From: Deltaproteobacteria bacterium Ga0077550
GTDB taxonomy: Bacteria > Myxococcota_A > Polyangia > Nannocystales > Nannocystaceae
Length of the DNA stretch: 64,000 nucleotides
Direction of reading: 5' to 3'
Assembly (NCBI GenBank): GCA_001464385.1
Contig: LNFB01000325.1
Location: 50,089 to 114,088, forward strand
Shown here: positions 1 through 8,223 of the stretch, piece after piece
Position numbering within the stretch: position 1 is the first letter of the stretch
Layout of the letters: each line of letters begins with the position of its first letter
Position numbers and translations under genes: made by a program
Notes under the pieces: generated by a model
Seen by the model: only the letters and a program-made list of their open reading frames with translations
Databases searched by the model: none
What the model was told of the DNA's origin: nothing

Positions 1-1607
1 TCGAGCCGGGCGATGATCCGCATCACGTTCTCGACCTGGGTGCGGTGCGCATCGCCGAGCTGGTTGACCATCTCGCTGATGGTCTCGACCGCACGCGTGA
101 TCTGCCGGCTGCCGCGGGTCTGCTCCTGGGTCGAGCGCTCGACGTGCCGCGTGATGGCCTTCATCTTCTCGGCCGAGCGCATGATTTGCTCGCCGCCGCG
201 GGCCTGCTCGGCGGTCGCGGTCGCGACCTGTTGCACGGTCGTGGCCACGACGTTGATCGCGTCGGTGACCTGCTTGCTGCCCTTGGTCTGCTCGACCGTG
301 GCGCGGGCGATCTCGCGGACCATCTGGGTCGAGCGGCGCGCCGCGTCGGAGATGCGCTTGAGCGCGTCCTCGGCCTGATGGCTGACGCGCACGCCGTCGT
401 CGACGCTCTTGCTCGAGCGCTGCACCGCGGCGACGGCGTTCCGGCTCTCGCGCTGCACCGCCTTGATGATCTCGGCGATCTCCTTGGTGCTGGTCGCCGA
501 GCGCTCGGCGAGGTCCTTGATCTCGTCGGCGACGACCGCGAAGCCCTTGCCGTGCTCGCCGGCCTGCGCGGCGATGATGGCGGCGTTGAGCGCGAGCAGG
601 TTGGTCTGCTCGGAGACGTCGTCGATGACGCTGAGGATCTTGCCGATCTCGTCGATGCGATCGCCGAGGCGCCCGATGACGCTCACGGCGTCGGCGGCCG
701 ACTTCTTGATCAGGTTGATGACCTCGATGGTCTGGCTGATGGCGTCGACGCCACCCTCGGCCGCCCACACCACCTCCTCGGAGAGCTGGGCGGTCTCGTT
801 GGCGTTGTTCTCGACCTGCTGGATCGAGATGTCCATCTCGTTCATCGCGCTCGAGGTCTCCTCGGCGGTGGACGACAGCGCCTCGATGTTCTTGGCGACC
901 TCCTTCACCGAGAACGTCATCTCCTCGATCGAGGTCGCGGTCTGCTGCACCGAGGCCGCGAGGTTGAGCATGCTCTCGGCGACCTCGTCGTTGGCGGCGG
1001 CCATCTCGAGGATCGAGCTCGAGCTCTCCTCGGCGTTCGACGCCAGCGACTCGACGCTGGTGCTGATGCCCTGGAGGTTGTCGCTCATCGTCGTGAGCGC
1101 CTGGCGCGTCTCGTCGATCTTGCGCAGGTCGTTGTCGAAGTCGCGCTGGAACTCCTCGAGCAGCGGGGCGAGGGCCGTCCGCGGCCGGGCACCGAGCTCG
1201 CGCTCGAGCTCGCGATTGCGCTTGATCAGCGCCTCGAGCTGGGTCTCGAGCTGGGCCTCGCGCGCGCGGTTGCCCTCGCTGCCGGCGTCGAGGGGCGACG
1301 TCGCGGCGAGGGCCGCCGTGGCGGCGGCGAGGCGCTCGCGGAGGTCCTGGAGCTCCGCGGTCCGACGCGCGTCGTCGGCCGGGGCGAGGGCCGGCTGGGC
1401 GCGGGCGAGCCTCAGCTCGTCCTCGGCCGCGCGCAGGCGATCCTGCAGCCGCTCGTGGCCGCGGACCATCGTGAGCGCATCGGTGCCGAGCAGCCAGCCG
1501 GCGACGCCGGCGGCGAGCGCCGCGACCCCGACGATCTGGGGCTGCACCCCGCCGAGCGCCGCGCCCAATCCACCGAGGCCGAGCAGGGCCGGGATCCACG
1601 GGGGCAT
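1..1607 (-). CDS. Methyl-accepting chemotaxis protein (C-terminus cut by window edge)
   Basis: Chemoreceptor signalling protein that would couple to CheA/CheW. The first ~45 residues from ATG 1607 hold two short hydrophobic stretches rich in Gly/Ala/Leu, separated by a few polar residues. A long charged coiled coil (about residues 50-150) follows, then a full MCP cytoplasmic signalling domain. The diagnostic hairpin tip lies near residue 337 and reads LNAAIIAAQAGEHGKGFAVV, followed by the DEIKDLAERS stretch typical of MCPs. I see no periplasmic ligand domain and no clear HAMP domain, so it probably senses the membrane or cytoplasm. About 535 residues are visible and the reading frame is still open at base 1. 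The gene is separated by 118 bases from the next minus-strand gene and looks monocistronic here. Confidence 0.93.
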   Translation of the reverse strand, partial: MPPWIPALLGLGGLGAALGGVQPQIVGVAALAAGVAGWLLGTDALTMVRGHERLQDRLRAAEDELRLARAQPALAPADDARRTAELQDLRERLAAATAALAATSPLDAGSEGNRAREAQLETQLEALIKRNRELERELGARPRTALAPLLEEFQRDFDNDLRKIDETRQALTTMSDNLQGISTSVESLASNAEESSSSILEMAAANDEVAESMLNLAASVQQTATSIEEMTFSVKEVAKNIEALSSTAEETSSAMNEMDISIQQVENNANETAQLSEEVVWAAEGGVDAISQTIEVINLIKKSAADAVSVIGRLGDRIDEIGKILSVIDDVSEQTNLLALNAAIIAAQAGEHGKGFAVVADEIKDLAERSATSTKEIAEIIKAVQRESRNAVAAVQRSSKSVDDGVRVSHQAEDALKRISDAARRSTQMVREIARATVEQTKGSKQVTDAINVVATTVQQVATATAEQARGGEQIMRSAEKMKAITRHVERSTQEQTRGSRQITRAVETISEMVNQLGDAHRTQVENVMRIIARL

Positions 1608-1725
1608 GCGGAGGGTTTCGCTCGAATCGGCCACGTGGGGCCGATCATATACGTGCCCGGTGGCGCAATGACAAATCGCGGTCGCGGCACTGGATCGTCC
1701 AGGCGCCGGGCCCCGCCCTCGGCCG

Positions 1726-2700
1726 TCAGAGCAGCTCGAGCTGTGTGGCGTCGGGTTGCAGCTCGACCGCTGCGCCCGCCTCGGTCAACACGCGCGCGCC
1801 GCTGGTCACCCACGCCGCGTCGCCGCGCAACAGCACGTTGGGCTCGCCGCACGCCCGCCAGAAGGCGAGCAGCTCGTCGGTGCGGAACCTGCCGGGGCAC
1901 GTCACGTCGACCAGCTCGATCTTTTCGCCAGCCGCCTGGCGCGCGCGCCACTGCTCGGCCTCGCGGCGGATCGGCTGGGGTGCGTCGACCATGACGAGCG
2001 CCGCGATCTCCCGGCGGCGCAGGCCGGCGCCGTCGAGCGCGTCGTGGGGCCACAACAGGATCGGCGACTCCGGATCGTGGCCCTCGATGTGGGGCGCGAA
2101 CCTCGGGTGGGCGGCGACGCGGATCTTCGAGTGGCAGGCCCGCGCGATCTGGATCGCCCCCGTCGCGGTCGCGACGAGCACCAGGACCTCGCCGCCGAGC
2201 GCCGCGAGCATCTCGAGCCCCTCGACCCGCAGCGTCGGCGGCCCTGATGGCAGCGCCCACTCGGGTTGGGCGCGCAGCAGCAACCAGTCGCACTCGACGG
2301 GGCGCGCGCCCGGCCCGAGCCCCCAGGTGTAGAGGCACACCACGCCGCCGGTGCGGTGGCGCATCCGCAGCGACGCGCCACCCATCGGCAGGCCCGAGGG
2401 CACCGCGTCGAGCTGCAGGCGGCCGATGCCGAACTCGCGGTCGTACTCGACGAGCACGGCGCGGGCGAGCGACGTGCGCTGCGGCGGCGAGATGTTCGCC
2501 AGCGCCAGCGCGTAGATCAGATCGCGGTGGCCGACCCACGGGCCGGGCATCAGTCGCGGCTGCGCGCCGATGTGCGACAGGAAGCACGTGCGGCCCGGCT
2601 GCGAGTCGTCGATGCTGAGCCGCTCGCGCGCGAGCATCCGCTGCACCGCGCCGAGCTCGTCGGCGCGCGCGGCCGGGGTCTGCTTCTTGCTGCGGCTCAT
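1726..2700 (-). CDS. Conserved-looking hypothetical protein, last gene of kir-lysR-tadA operon
   Basis: A 324-residue soluble protein I do not recognise. It begins MSRSKKQTPAARADELGAV, has no signal peptide or membrane segment, and mixes alpha/beta-like stretches (for example EVLVLVATATGAIQIARA near the middle) without a motif I can name. Its ATG at 2700 overlaps the tadA stop codon (ATGA, 2697-2700), so it is almost certainly translated by coupling from tadA. Codon use and GC content match the neighbours. Function unknown; the coupling only says it is made in fixed ratio with TadA. Confidence 0.85.
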   Translation of the reverse strand: MSRSKKQTPAARADELGAVQRMLARERLSIDDSQPGRTCFLSHIGAQPRLMPGPWVGHRDLIYALALANISPPQRTSLARAVLVEYDREFGIGRLQLDAVPSGLPMGGASLRMRHRTGGVVCLYTWGLGPGARPVECDWLLLRAQPEWALPSGPPTLRVEGLEMLAALGGEVLVLVATATGAIQIARACHSKIRVAAHPRFAPHIEGHDPESPILLWPHDALDGAGLRRREIAALVMVDAPQPIRREAEQWRARQAAGEKIELVDVTCPGRFRTDELLAFWRACGEPNVLLRGDAAWVTSGARVLTEAGAAVELQPDATQLELL

Positions 2701-3251
2701 GACGGATCCTCCGCGGCGCCGCGCCGATCCGGGGCGCCGCGCCGATCCGCGCTGCGGCGTGCTCGGGCGTCGCGGAAGAAGGACTGCAGCACCGCGGCGC
2801 ACGGCTCGGCGAGGACCCCGGGGACCACGGCGAGCCGGTGGTTGAGCCGCGCGTCGTCGCAGATGCAGTACAGCGATCGGACCGCCCCGGCCTTGGGGTC
2901 GGCGGCCCCGTAGACCAGCCGCGCGACGCGGGCGTTGACGATCGCGCCGGCGCACATCGGGCACGGCTCGAGCGTCACGTACAGTGTGGCGCCATCGACC
3001 CGCCAGCGCGCCGCGCCGCGGCAGGCGTCGCGCAGCGCGACGATCTCGGCGTGGCCCACCGGGTCGTCGTCGATCTCGCGGCGGTTGCGACCGACGCCGA
3101 CGATGCGTCCGTCCTGGACCACGAGAGCGCCGACAGGGACGTCGCCCGCGGCCGCCGCCTGCTCGGCGATCGCGAGGGCATGCCGCATGAACACCTCGTC
3201 CTCGGCGCGAGCCTCGAGGGACGGGACGTCGCGTGCGCGTGGGCTCGCCAT
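2697..3251 (-). CDS. tadA: tRNA-specific adenosine deaminase TadA
   Basis: Zinc deaminase that converts A34 to inosine in tRNA-Arg(ACG). The 184-residue protein has both hallmark motifs: HAE at residues 67-69 (zinc ligand His and proton-shuttle Glu, in GHAEIVAL) and PCPMC at 96-100 (zinc ligands Cys97 and Cys100). The order and the spacing, with ~27 residues between the motifs, are normal for the family. ATG 3251 overlaps the stop of the upstream LysR gene (ATGA), and its own stop overlaps the next start. It is therefore the middle of a translationally chained operon. An internal start at residue 22 (FMRHAL) is possible but would lose the coupling. The Arg-rich C-terminal tail could aid tRNA binding. 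Confidence 0.95.
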   Translation of the reverse strand: MASPRARDVPSLEARAEDEVFMRHALAIAEQAAAAGDVPVGALVVQDGRIVGVGRNRREIDDDPVGHAEIVALRDACRGAARWRVDGATLYVTLEPCPMCAGAIVNARVARLVYGAADPKAGAVRSLYCICDDARLNHRLAVVPGVLAEPCAAVLQSFFRDARARRSADRRGAPDRRGAAEDPS

Positions 3252-4216
3252 CAGCGACGTCCAGCTTGGCCGGTTCGGCGTCGCGCTGCAATCGTCGCGG
3301 GCTTCGTCCACGGTGCGGCCCACGGCGGCGACGCCCAGCGCTCGGCGAGGAACTCGACGAACAGCCGGACCTTGGCCGACAGGTGTCGATTGTGCGGATA
3401 CACCGCCCAGATCGTCCCGGACTCGGACGTGTCGGGGAGCACGCGCTCGAGCGAGCCGTCGGCCAGCGACGCGTTGACGATGAAGTCGGGCAGGCGCGCG
3501 ATGCCCTGGCCCGCCTTGGCCATCTCGCGCAGCGCCTCGCCGTTGTTCGCGGTGACGCGGCCCTCGCCCGTCACCGTCACCTCGTGCCCGCCCTCGGTGA
3601 ACCGCCACGATTGCCCGGTGGGGCTGTACGTGTACTGCAGGCACGCGTGCTGGCGCAGCTCGGCGGCCCGCGTCGGCCGGCCGTGCGCGTCGAGATAGGC
3701 CGGGCTCGCGACGAGCACCATGCACGACGACGCCAGCTTGCGCGCGATCATGCTGGAGTCGGACAGCGCGCCGATGCGGATCGCCAGGTCGAAGCCCTCG
3801 CCGAGGAGATCGACGCGCCGATCGGACAGATCCATCTCGACGTGGAGGTCGGGGTGGCGCTCGAGGAACCGTGCGATCTCCGGCGTGACGTGCTCGACCC
3901 CGAAGCTCATCGGCAAGGCCACCCGCAGGGTCCCGCGCGGCGAGGTCTGCAACGACGTGACCGTGCCCTCGGCCTCGGTGAGCTCGTCGAGGATTCGCCG
4001 ACAGCGGTCGTAGAACCCGCTGCCCACGTCGGTGAGCGTCAGCTTGCGGGTGGTGCGGTTGAGCAGCCGCGCCCCGAGGCGATCCTCCAGCGCGCCGAGC
4101 TGGCGGCTCACGAACGACTTCGACACGCCGAGGCTCGCGGCCGCGGCCGTGAACCCGCCGTCGGCGACGACGCGGACGAAGACCTCGAGCTGGGCGAGTT
4201 CGTTCATCGTGGCCAT
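3251..4216 (-). CDS. LysR-family transcriptional regulator
   Basis: A 321-residue one-component regulator. The N-terminal winged HTH is clear: VFVRVVADGGFTAAAASLGV followed by SKSFVSRQLGALEDRLGARLLNR, the standard LysR recognition region. The rest matches a periplasmic-binding-like effector domain; the segments LRVALPMSFG and DLAIRIGALSDSSMIARKL are typical of the CrgA/DmlR-like branch. The start at 4216 has an AAGGAG Shine-Dalgarno sequence seven bases upstream; a second in-frame ATG follows at 4207. The gene lies 11 bases downstream of the K+ channel gene and overlaps tadA by four bases, an unusual place for a LysR regulator, which more often diverges from its target. The ligand is not predictable. 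Confidence 0.94.
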   Translation of the reverse strand: MATMNELAQLEVFVRVVADGGFTAAAASLGVSKSFVSRQLGALEDRLGARLLNRTTRKLTLTDVGSGFYDRCRRILDELTEAEGTVTSLQTSPRGTLRVALPMSFGVEHVTPEIARFLERHPDLHVEMDLSDRRVDLLGEGFDLAIRIGALSDSSMIARKLASSCMVLVASPAYLDAHGRPTRAAELRQHACLQYTYSPTGQSWRFTEGGHEVTVTGEGRVTANNGEALREMAKAGQGIARLPDFIVNASLADGSLERVLPDTSESGTIWAVYPHNRHLSAKVRLFVEFLAERWASPPWAAPWTKPATIAARRRTGQAGRR

Positions 4217-4227
4217 GGTGTGCTCCT

Positions 4228-5097
4228 TCAATCGGTGCGGACGACGTCGTGGATCCTGCCCACGTCCATCTGGAAGCGGCCGGGCGAGTGCGGCGAGATG
4301 ATGTCGACGAAGCGGTGGTTCCAGCGGATGTCGTGGAACTCGTAGAGGTGCCGGGCGTGGACGGTCTGGGCGAACGTGCCGTCGATGCCGGTGAGGGTGA
4401 CGATGAACATCACCTCGTCGGCCGCGAGCGAGGCCTCGTCCTCGCCCCACAGCGGGCTCTGCTCGTCGATCTCGTGCAGCACCAACCAGCTCATGCTGAA
4501 CAGCGGCGACGAGGTCCGATCGAGCTTCAGCTCGTGGAGGCGGCGCAGCCGGTGGCCCTCGGCGGTGACCTCGCTCTTCAGCATGGTGACGCGGATCGAG
4601 GCCTCGACCAGGTCGTTGCCGCGGTCGTTCGCGAGGCGGAACTGCAGCGTCGGCCGGCCGTTGCGGAGGTTCACCGTCATGAGGCGGCTGAAGGTCACGC
4701 GCGCGCTGGGCCGCGAGAACTTGGCGAACACCAGGCCGGTGGCCAGCGCGGTGTACATGATGCCGAACAGCGCCTCGAAGGTGACGAGCATGTTGGCGTA
4801 CAGGCTCTTGGGCGCGACGGCCCCGTAGCCGATGGTCGCGAAGGTCTGCACGCTGAAGTAGAACGCCTGCGCGAAATCGAGGCGCTCGGCCCCGGAGAAG
4901 CCGGTGGGGTCGAGGCGGAACGCCGCCGCGAACGCGAGGTTGATGACGAGATAGGCGGCCGCGAGGAATCCGATGAGCCAGCGCCAGCGCCGGCGCATCA
5001 GGTCGTAGTAGAGGTCGGACAGGGGCCGCCGCGTCACGCCGATGCGCACGGTGTTGGTCGGGTCGCGGCGGATCGGCTCGGACATGCGCGCGGGCAT
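4228..5097 (-). CDS. Inward-rectifier-type potassium channel (KirBac-like)
   Basis: Two-TM potassium channel of the inner membrane. Residues 40-60 form TM1 and 104-126 form TM2. Between them is the pore helix and the selectivity filter TIGYG at residues 88-92, in the context SVQTFATIGYGAVAPKSLY. The remaining ~160 residues match the immunoglobulin-like cytoplasmic IRK domain (for example RPTLQFRLANDRGN and the SWLVLHEIDEQSPLWG region), the feature that separates KirBac from simple two-TM channels. Length 289 is normal. I chose ATG 5097 because GGGAGG lies ten bases upstream; ATG 5085 is the alternative. It is first in the operon with LysR, TadA and an unknown gene. Confidence 0.94.
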   Translation of the reverse strand: MPARMSEPIRRDPTNTVRIGVTRRPLSDLYYDLMRRRWRWLIGFLAAAYLVINLAFAAAFRLDPTGFSGAERLDFAQAFYFSVQTFATIGYGAVAPKSLYANMLVTFEALFGIMYTALATGLVFAKFSRPSARVTFSRLMTVNLRNGRPTLQFRLANDRGNDLVEASIRVTMLKSEVTAEGHRLRRLHELKLDRTSSPLFSMSWLVLHEIDEQSPLWGEDEASLAADEVMFIVTLTGIDGTFAQTVHARHLYEFHDIRWNHRFVDIISPHSPGRFQMDVGRIHDVVRTD

Positions 5098-5246
5098 GGT
5101 GTCCCAGCCTCCCATGGGCGCACAAGCGATGGCGCCGCGCGTGGGCGACCGCCCCGCGAGCGCTCGCGCGTTCGATCCAACCCGTTCGGGCAGGCGCGGG
5201 ATACCATGGTGGTGGCGCCGTTCCCCCCGGTCGCCCACCACCGCCC

Positions 5247-7076
5247 ATGCGTCGCCGTCATGCGTCCCCTCCGTGCCGTGCGAGCGCGACCCGCTCGGGC
5301 TTGTTCGCGCTGCTCGTCGCCGCCCCCGGGTGCAAGGGCGACGGTGCGGCGGATGAGGCGACGACGTCCGGCACGGACGCGACGACCACCGCCGGCGCGA
5401 CGACGACGGGCGAGGCCGATACCACCGGTGGAGATCCGGGCGCGCCTCCGCCGACGCCGACGCTCATGGCCCCTGCCGATGGCGCCGAGGACGTCGCGAC
5501 CGATGCCGAGCTGTGCTGGAGTCTCGTCGACGATCCCGACGGCGATCCGGTGCGCTACCGCGTCTACGTCGACGGGATCGAGCTGACGGCGGGCCGGCTG
5601 TCGGACGAGGGCTACGACGGGCCGTGCCTGCCGCGGCTGTTCAACTTCGAGCAGCGCTACGAGTGGCAGGTCCGGGCGTTCCACCCCGACTTCCCCGAGA
5701 GCGAGTCGGAGGCGAGCGAGGCCTGGTCGTTCACGACGATGACCGATGGCTTCACGCACACCGTGTTCGAGGATCCGTTCGACGACGACCTCGGCTGGGA
5801 GGTCGGCGGCGATGCGGCCACCGGCGCGTGGACCCGGGGCGATCCGGAGGCGACGACGGACTTCGCCGAGGTGGCCCAGCCGGGCCTCTGCTTCGGCGGG
5901 ACGAGCTGCTACTTCACCGGCCACAACCCCGACGGCATCGTCGACGCGGCCGACGTCTCGGGTGGCAGCACGACCCTCACATCGCCGCCGTTCGACCTGA
6001 CCGGCAACGAGACCGCGAGCGTCGAGCTGACGCGGTTCTTCTACAAGAGCGAGGCCGAGGCCGGCACGCTGCTCCGCGTCGAGCTGCTGACGCCGGACGC
6101 CGACGAGCCTGACGGCTTCTTCCACCACACCCTCGAGCAGCTCGAGTCCCCGGCCGAGGTCACCGGCGCGAACACGTGGTCGCCGGTCGAGTATGCGGCG
6201 TGTGGCCTGCCGATGGTCGCGGGCACGCGGCTGCGGATCACCGCGACGGATCTCGGCACCGGCATCGTCGAGGGCGCCATCGACTCGGTGAAGGTGCGCG
6301 GCCACAACGGCGACGGTCTGTGCGACGGCGGAGCGGGCTCGGTGTGCGATCCCAACGCCGGTGCGGGCGCGTGCGCCGATGGGCTGCTGTGCTGCTCGCA
6401 GGGGGCGGTCAACGCGGGCGTGTACCGCTGCGCGCCCGCCGAGGCCGGGATCGACTACGACAGCCCCCCGCCGACCCCGGACCACCCGGGCAACGGCGCG
6501 GTCGGCTGCGCCGGACCGGACCTCTTCGTCGACGAGTCCGAGCTGATGCCCGAGATCGACACGATCAACGTCGCTCAGGACAGCTGCGAGCTCATCGAGA
6601 TGTGCGTCAACGGGACCGGCCTGCGCACGGTGCTGCGGTTCAACACGTTCACGCCGAACATCGGCTCGCGCGACATGGCCATGGGCGTGCCGTCGAACCA
6701 CCCCGATCTGTTCCACTACAGCGACTGCCACGACCACTATCACTTCGATCACTACGCGGGGTACGAGCTGCTCGACGGGAGCGGGGTCGTCGCGACCGGA
6801 CACAAGCAGGCGTTCTGCCTGATCGACCTCGAGCCGTGGGCGTGGGCCGACGATCCCGGCCAGTTCGACTGCGGCAACCAAGGCATCAGCCGCGGGTACG
6901 CCGATGTCTACGGCGCGTACCTGCCCTGCCAGTGGATCGACGTGACCGACGTGCCGGCCGGGACCTACACGCTGCGGATCGCCCTCAACAACCCGCCGCC
7001 GGGGACCTCGGTGCCGGTGATCAACGAGGCGGACTACGGCAACAACGTGGCCGAAGTCGAGGTCGAGATCCCGTAG
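5247..7076 (+). CDS. Lysyl-oxidase-domain secreted/lipoprotein
   Basis: A 609-residue exported protein. An N-terminal hydrophobic segment ends in a weak lipobox (LVAAPGC) and is followed by a low-complexity Thr/Ala/Gly/Asp linker of ~40 residues. Next come a fibronectin-like region, a jelly-roll-like domain (about 165-350) of the kind seen in many secreted bacterial proteins, and a short Cys-rich stretch. The last ~190 residues match lysyl oxidase. They contain a copper-binding CHDHYHF motif near residue 493, GHKQAFCLID near 518, and a stretch equivalent to the family's DxYGxxxxCQWIDITDV near 553. The Lys and Tyr that build the lysine tyrosylquinone cofactor are both present. It would oxidise amines or protein lysines outside the cell. 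Divergent from the channel operon; monocistronic. Confidence 0.88.
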   Translation: MRRRHASPPCRASATRSGLFALLVAAPGCKGDGAADEATTSGTDATTTAGATTTGEADTTGGDPGAPPPTPTLMAPADGAEDVATDAELCWSLVDDPDGDPVRYRVYVDGIELTAGRLSDEGYDGPCLPRLFNFEQRYEWQVRAFHPDFPESESEASEAWSFTTMTDGFTHTVFEDPFDDDLGWEVGGDAATGAWTRGDPEATTDFAEVAQPGLCFGGTSCYFTGHNPDGIVDAADVSGGSTTLTSPPFDLTGNETASVELTRFFYKSEAEAGTLLRVELLTPDADEPDGFFHHTLEQLESPAEVTGANTWSPVEYAACGLPMVAGTRLRITATDLGTGIVEGAIDSVKVRGHNGDGLCDGGAGSVCDPNAGAGACADGLLCCSQGAVNAGVYRCAPAEAGIDYDSPPPTPDHPGNGAVGCAGPDLFVDESELMPEIDTINVAQDSCELIEMCVNGTGLRTVLRFNTFTPNIGSRDMAMGVPSNHPDLFHYSDCHDHYHFDHYAGYELLDGSGVVATGHKQAFCLIDLEPWAWADDPGQFDCGNQGISRGYADVYGAYLPCQWIDVTDVPAGTYTLRIALNNPPPGTSVPVINEADYGNNVAEVEVEIP

Positions 7077-7134
7077 CGAGGGCCACGACGACGACCGCCG
7101 ATGAAGCGGGCGCGCCCTGCGGCCCTGGGGATCC

Positions 7135-7149
7135 TCGGGGTGTCCCCGA
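7135..7149 (+). terminator. Possible weak hairpin after the lysyl oxidase gene
   Basis: TCGGGG and CCCCGA form a perfect six-base stem around the three-base loop TGT, 60 bases past the stop codon at 7076. There is no T-run after it, so intrinsic termination is uncertain. Confidence 0.25.
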
Positions 7150-7283
7150 TGCGCCGGCGCAGGGCGGGATGCGGTCTGTTCCTTCGTTTTCGGGGTCCTG
7201 CGTGGCCTTGGCGCGCTGTCACCGTCCCGACACACACGCGACATTTGTCAGCCACAGGCGCCCTGCACAGTGGGCCCACGACC

Positions 7284-7400
7284 ATGAGTCACCACGTGCG
7301 AGTCAACCCACAGATGCCGCGGATGGAGCCGCAGCTGTGGATCAGTGCGGTCGGTGCCCTCGCGCTGGCTGCGGTCGCGATCCTCGTCGCGCTGATCTAG
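7284..7400 (+). CDS. Small single-pass membrane protein (38 aa)
   Basis: An open frame of 38 codons, beginning ATG AGT CAC CAC. It encodes a basic/polar N-terminus (MSHHVRVNPQMPRMEPQLW) and one hydrophobic helix of ~20 residues (ISAVGALALAAVAILVALI) that runs to the C-terminus. The composition is what a real small membrane protein would have and is unlike the Arg-rich frames that arise by chance in this GC content. There is no good Shine-Dalgarno sequence and the function is unknown. It lies alone between the lysyl oxidase gene and the minus-strand sigma operon, ending 20 bases before the latter's last stop codon. Confidence 0.4.
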   Translation: MSHHVRVNPQMPRMEPQLWISAVGALALAAVAILVALI

Positions 7401-7420
7401 CTGCCCGGCGCTCGTCCTGT

Positions 7421-7663
7421 TCAGCCCCCGCGGCCCTCGCCGCGGATGCGGGCCAACACCAGCCTCGCCGTCGTCGAGATGCCGTCGGGATCGAGCGCCG
7501 CTTCGAGTTTGCGCAGCTCGAGCGCGAGGGCGGCGGCCTCGATGCGGCCGGCCTCGTCGAGGTCGTGCCACGCCGGCGCCTCGCGGATCGATCCATCGGG
7601 GGCGACGCTGCGGAACGCAGACGCGGTGGCTTCGACGAGATCGCGGTGTTCGTCGGCGGTCAT
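7421..7663 (-). CDS. Small protein (80 aa) coupled to sigma factor
   Basis: An 80-residue acidic, helical protein (MTADEHRDLVEATASAFR at its start) with no membrane segment and no Cys or His cluster. ATG 7663 overlaps the stop codon of the sigma-factor gene in an ATGA, so expression is tied to the sigma factor. By position it could be a partner or inhibitor of that sigma factor, since no classical anti-sigma gene is present in the operon, but nothing in the sequence proves this. I do not recognise a family. Confidence 0.7.
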   Translation of the reverse strand: MTADEHRDLVEATASAFRSVAPDGSIREAPAWHDLDEAGRIEAAALALELRKLEAALDPDGISTTARLVLARIRGEGRGG

Positions 7664-8223
7664 GCGAGCTCCTGGGCGACGTCGATGCCGTGCGCGCCGA
7701 GGCACGCCGCGAGCAGTTTGCGTGCGCGGGTGAAGTTCTGCAGGAACGTGTTCGGGCGCATGCCGAGCTCGTCCGCGAGATCGGCGTCGGCGCGCCATGG
7801 CCCCTCGAGCCGCGCGGCGAGGGCCGCCGCGGGCTTGTCGGGGAGTCGATCGCGACACCGCGCGATGATCTCCCGCAGGCGCGGGTCGGGGATCTCCGGC
7901 TCGACCGCGCCCTCGGCCTCGCGCTCGAGTCGACGCACGATCGCGGGATCGATCCGACGCCGCCGGGTCTCGCCGATGGCGAGGTTGCGGGCGACGCGGA
8001 TCGACAACCGCAGCAGCGCGTTGGGTCGGCCGTCGGGCACGACCTCGGGCGCCACCTGCCAGATGCGCAGCAGGCACTCCTGCACCACGGCCTCGACGTC
8101 GACGACACCGGCGAACGATCCGAGGCTCTGGCGCAGGCGGGTCTCGGCGCCGGCGACGAAGCGCCCGAAGGCGGTCGCGTCGCCGGCGACGATGGCGGGC
8201 AGGTGGTCGTCGAGGTCGATCAT
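7660..8223 (-). CDS. ECF-like RNA polymerase sigma factor
   Basis: A 187-residue sigma-70-family protein with regions 2 and 4 only. Region 2 covers about residues 10-95, with the segment VDVEAVVQECLLRIWQVAP equivalent to the -10-binding helices. Region 4 covers about 120-180, with an HTH around ADLADELGMRPNTFLQNFTR. The region 4 HTH carries an unusual Asn-Thr-Phe-Leu-Gln stretch where ECF factors usually have GTVKSR-like sequence. ATG 8223 overlaps the stop of the large VIT/VWA gene and its own stop overlaps the 80-residue gene, so three genes are chained by ATGA junctions. No anti-sigma factor is adjacent. Confidence 0.85.
   Translation of the reverse strand: MIDLDDHLPAIVAGDATAFGRFVAGAETRLRQSLGSFAGVVDVEAVVQECLLRIWQVAPEVVPDGRPNALLRLSIRVARNLAIGETRRRRIDPAIVRRLEREAEGAVEPEIPDPRLREIIARCRDRLPDKPAAALAARLEGPWRADADLADELGMRPNTFLQNFTRARKLLAACLGAHGIDVAQELA

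Noticed and set aside
45..1994. Long plus-strand open frame (649 codons) over the chemoreceptor gene
   Set aside because: It is Leu/Arg/Asp/Gly-rich antisense of the MCP coding frame and has no domain; in GC-rich DNA the complementary frame stays open.
5034..7244. Minus-strand 736-codon frame opposite the lysyl oxidase gene
   Set aside because: Composition (VGHVDPLAGQVRAVDIG style) is typical of an antisense shadow, while the plus strand has clear lysyl oxidase motifs.
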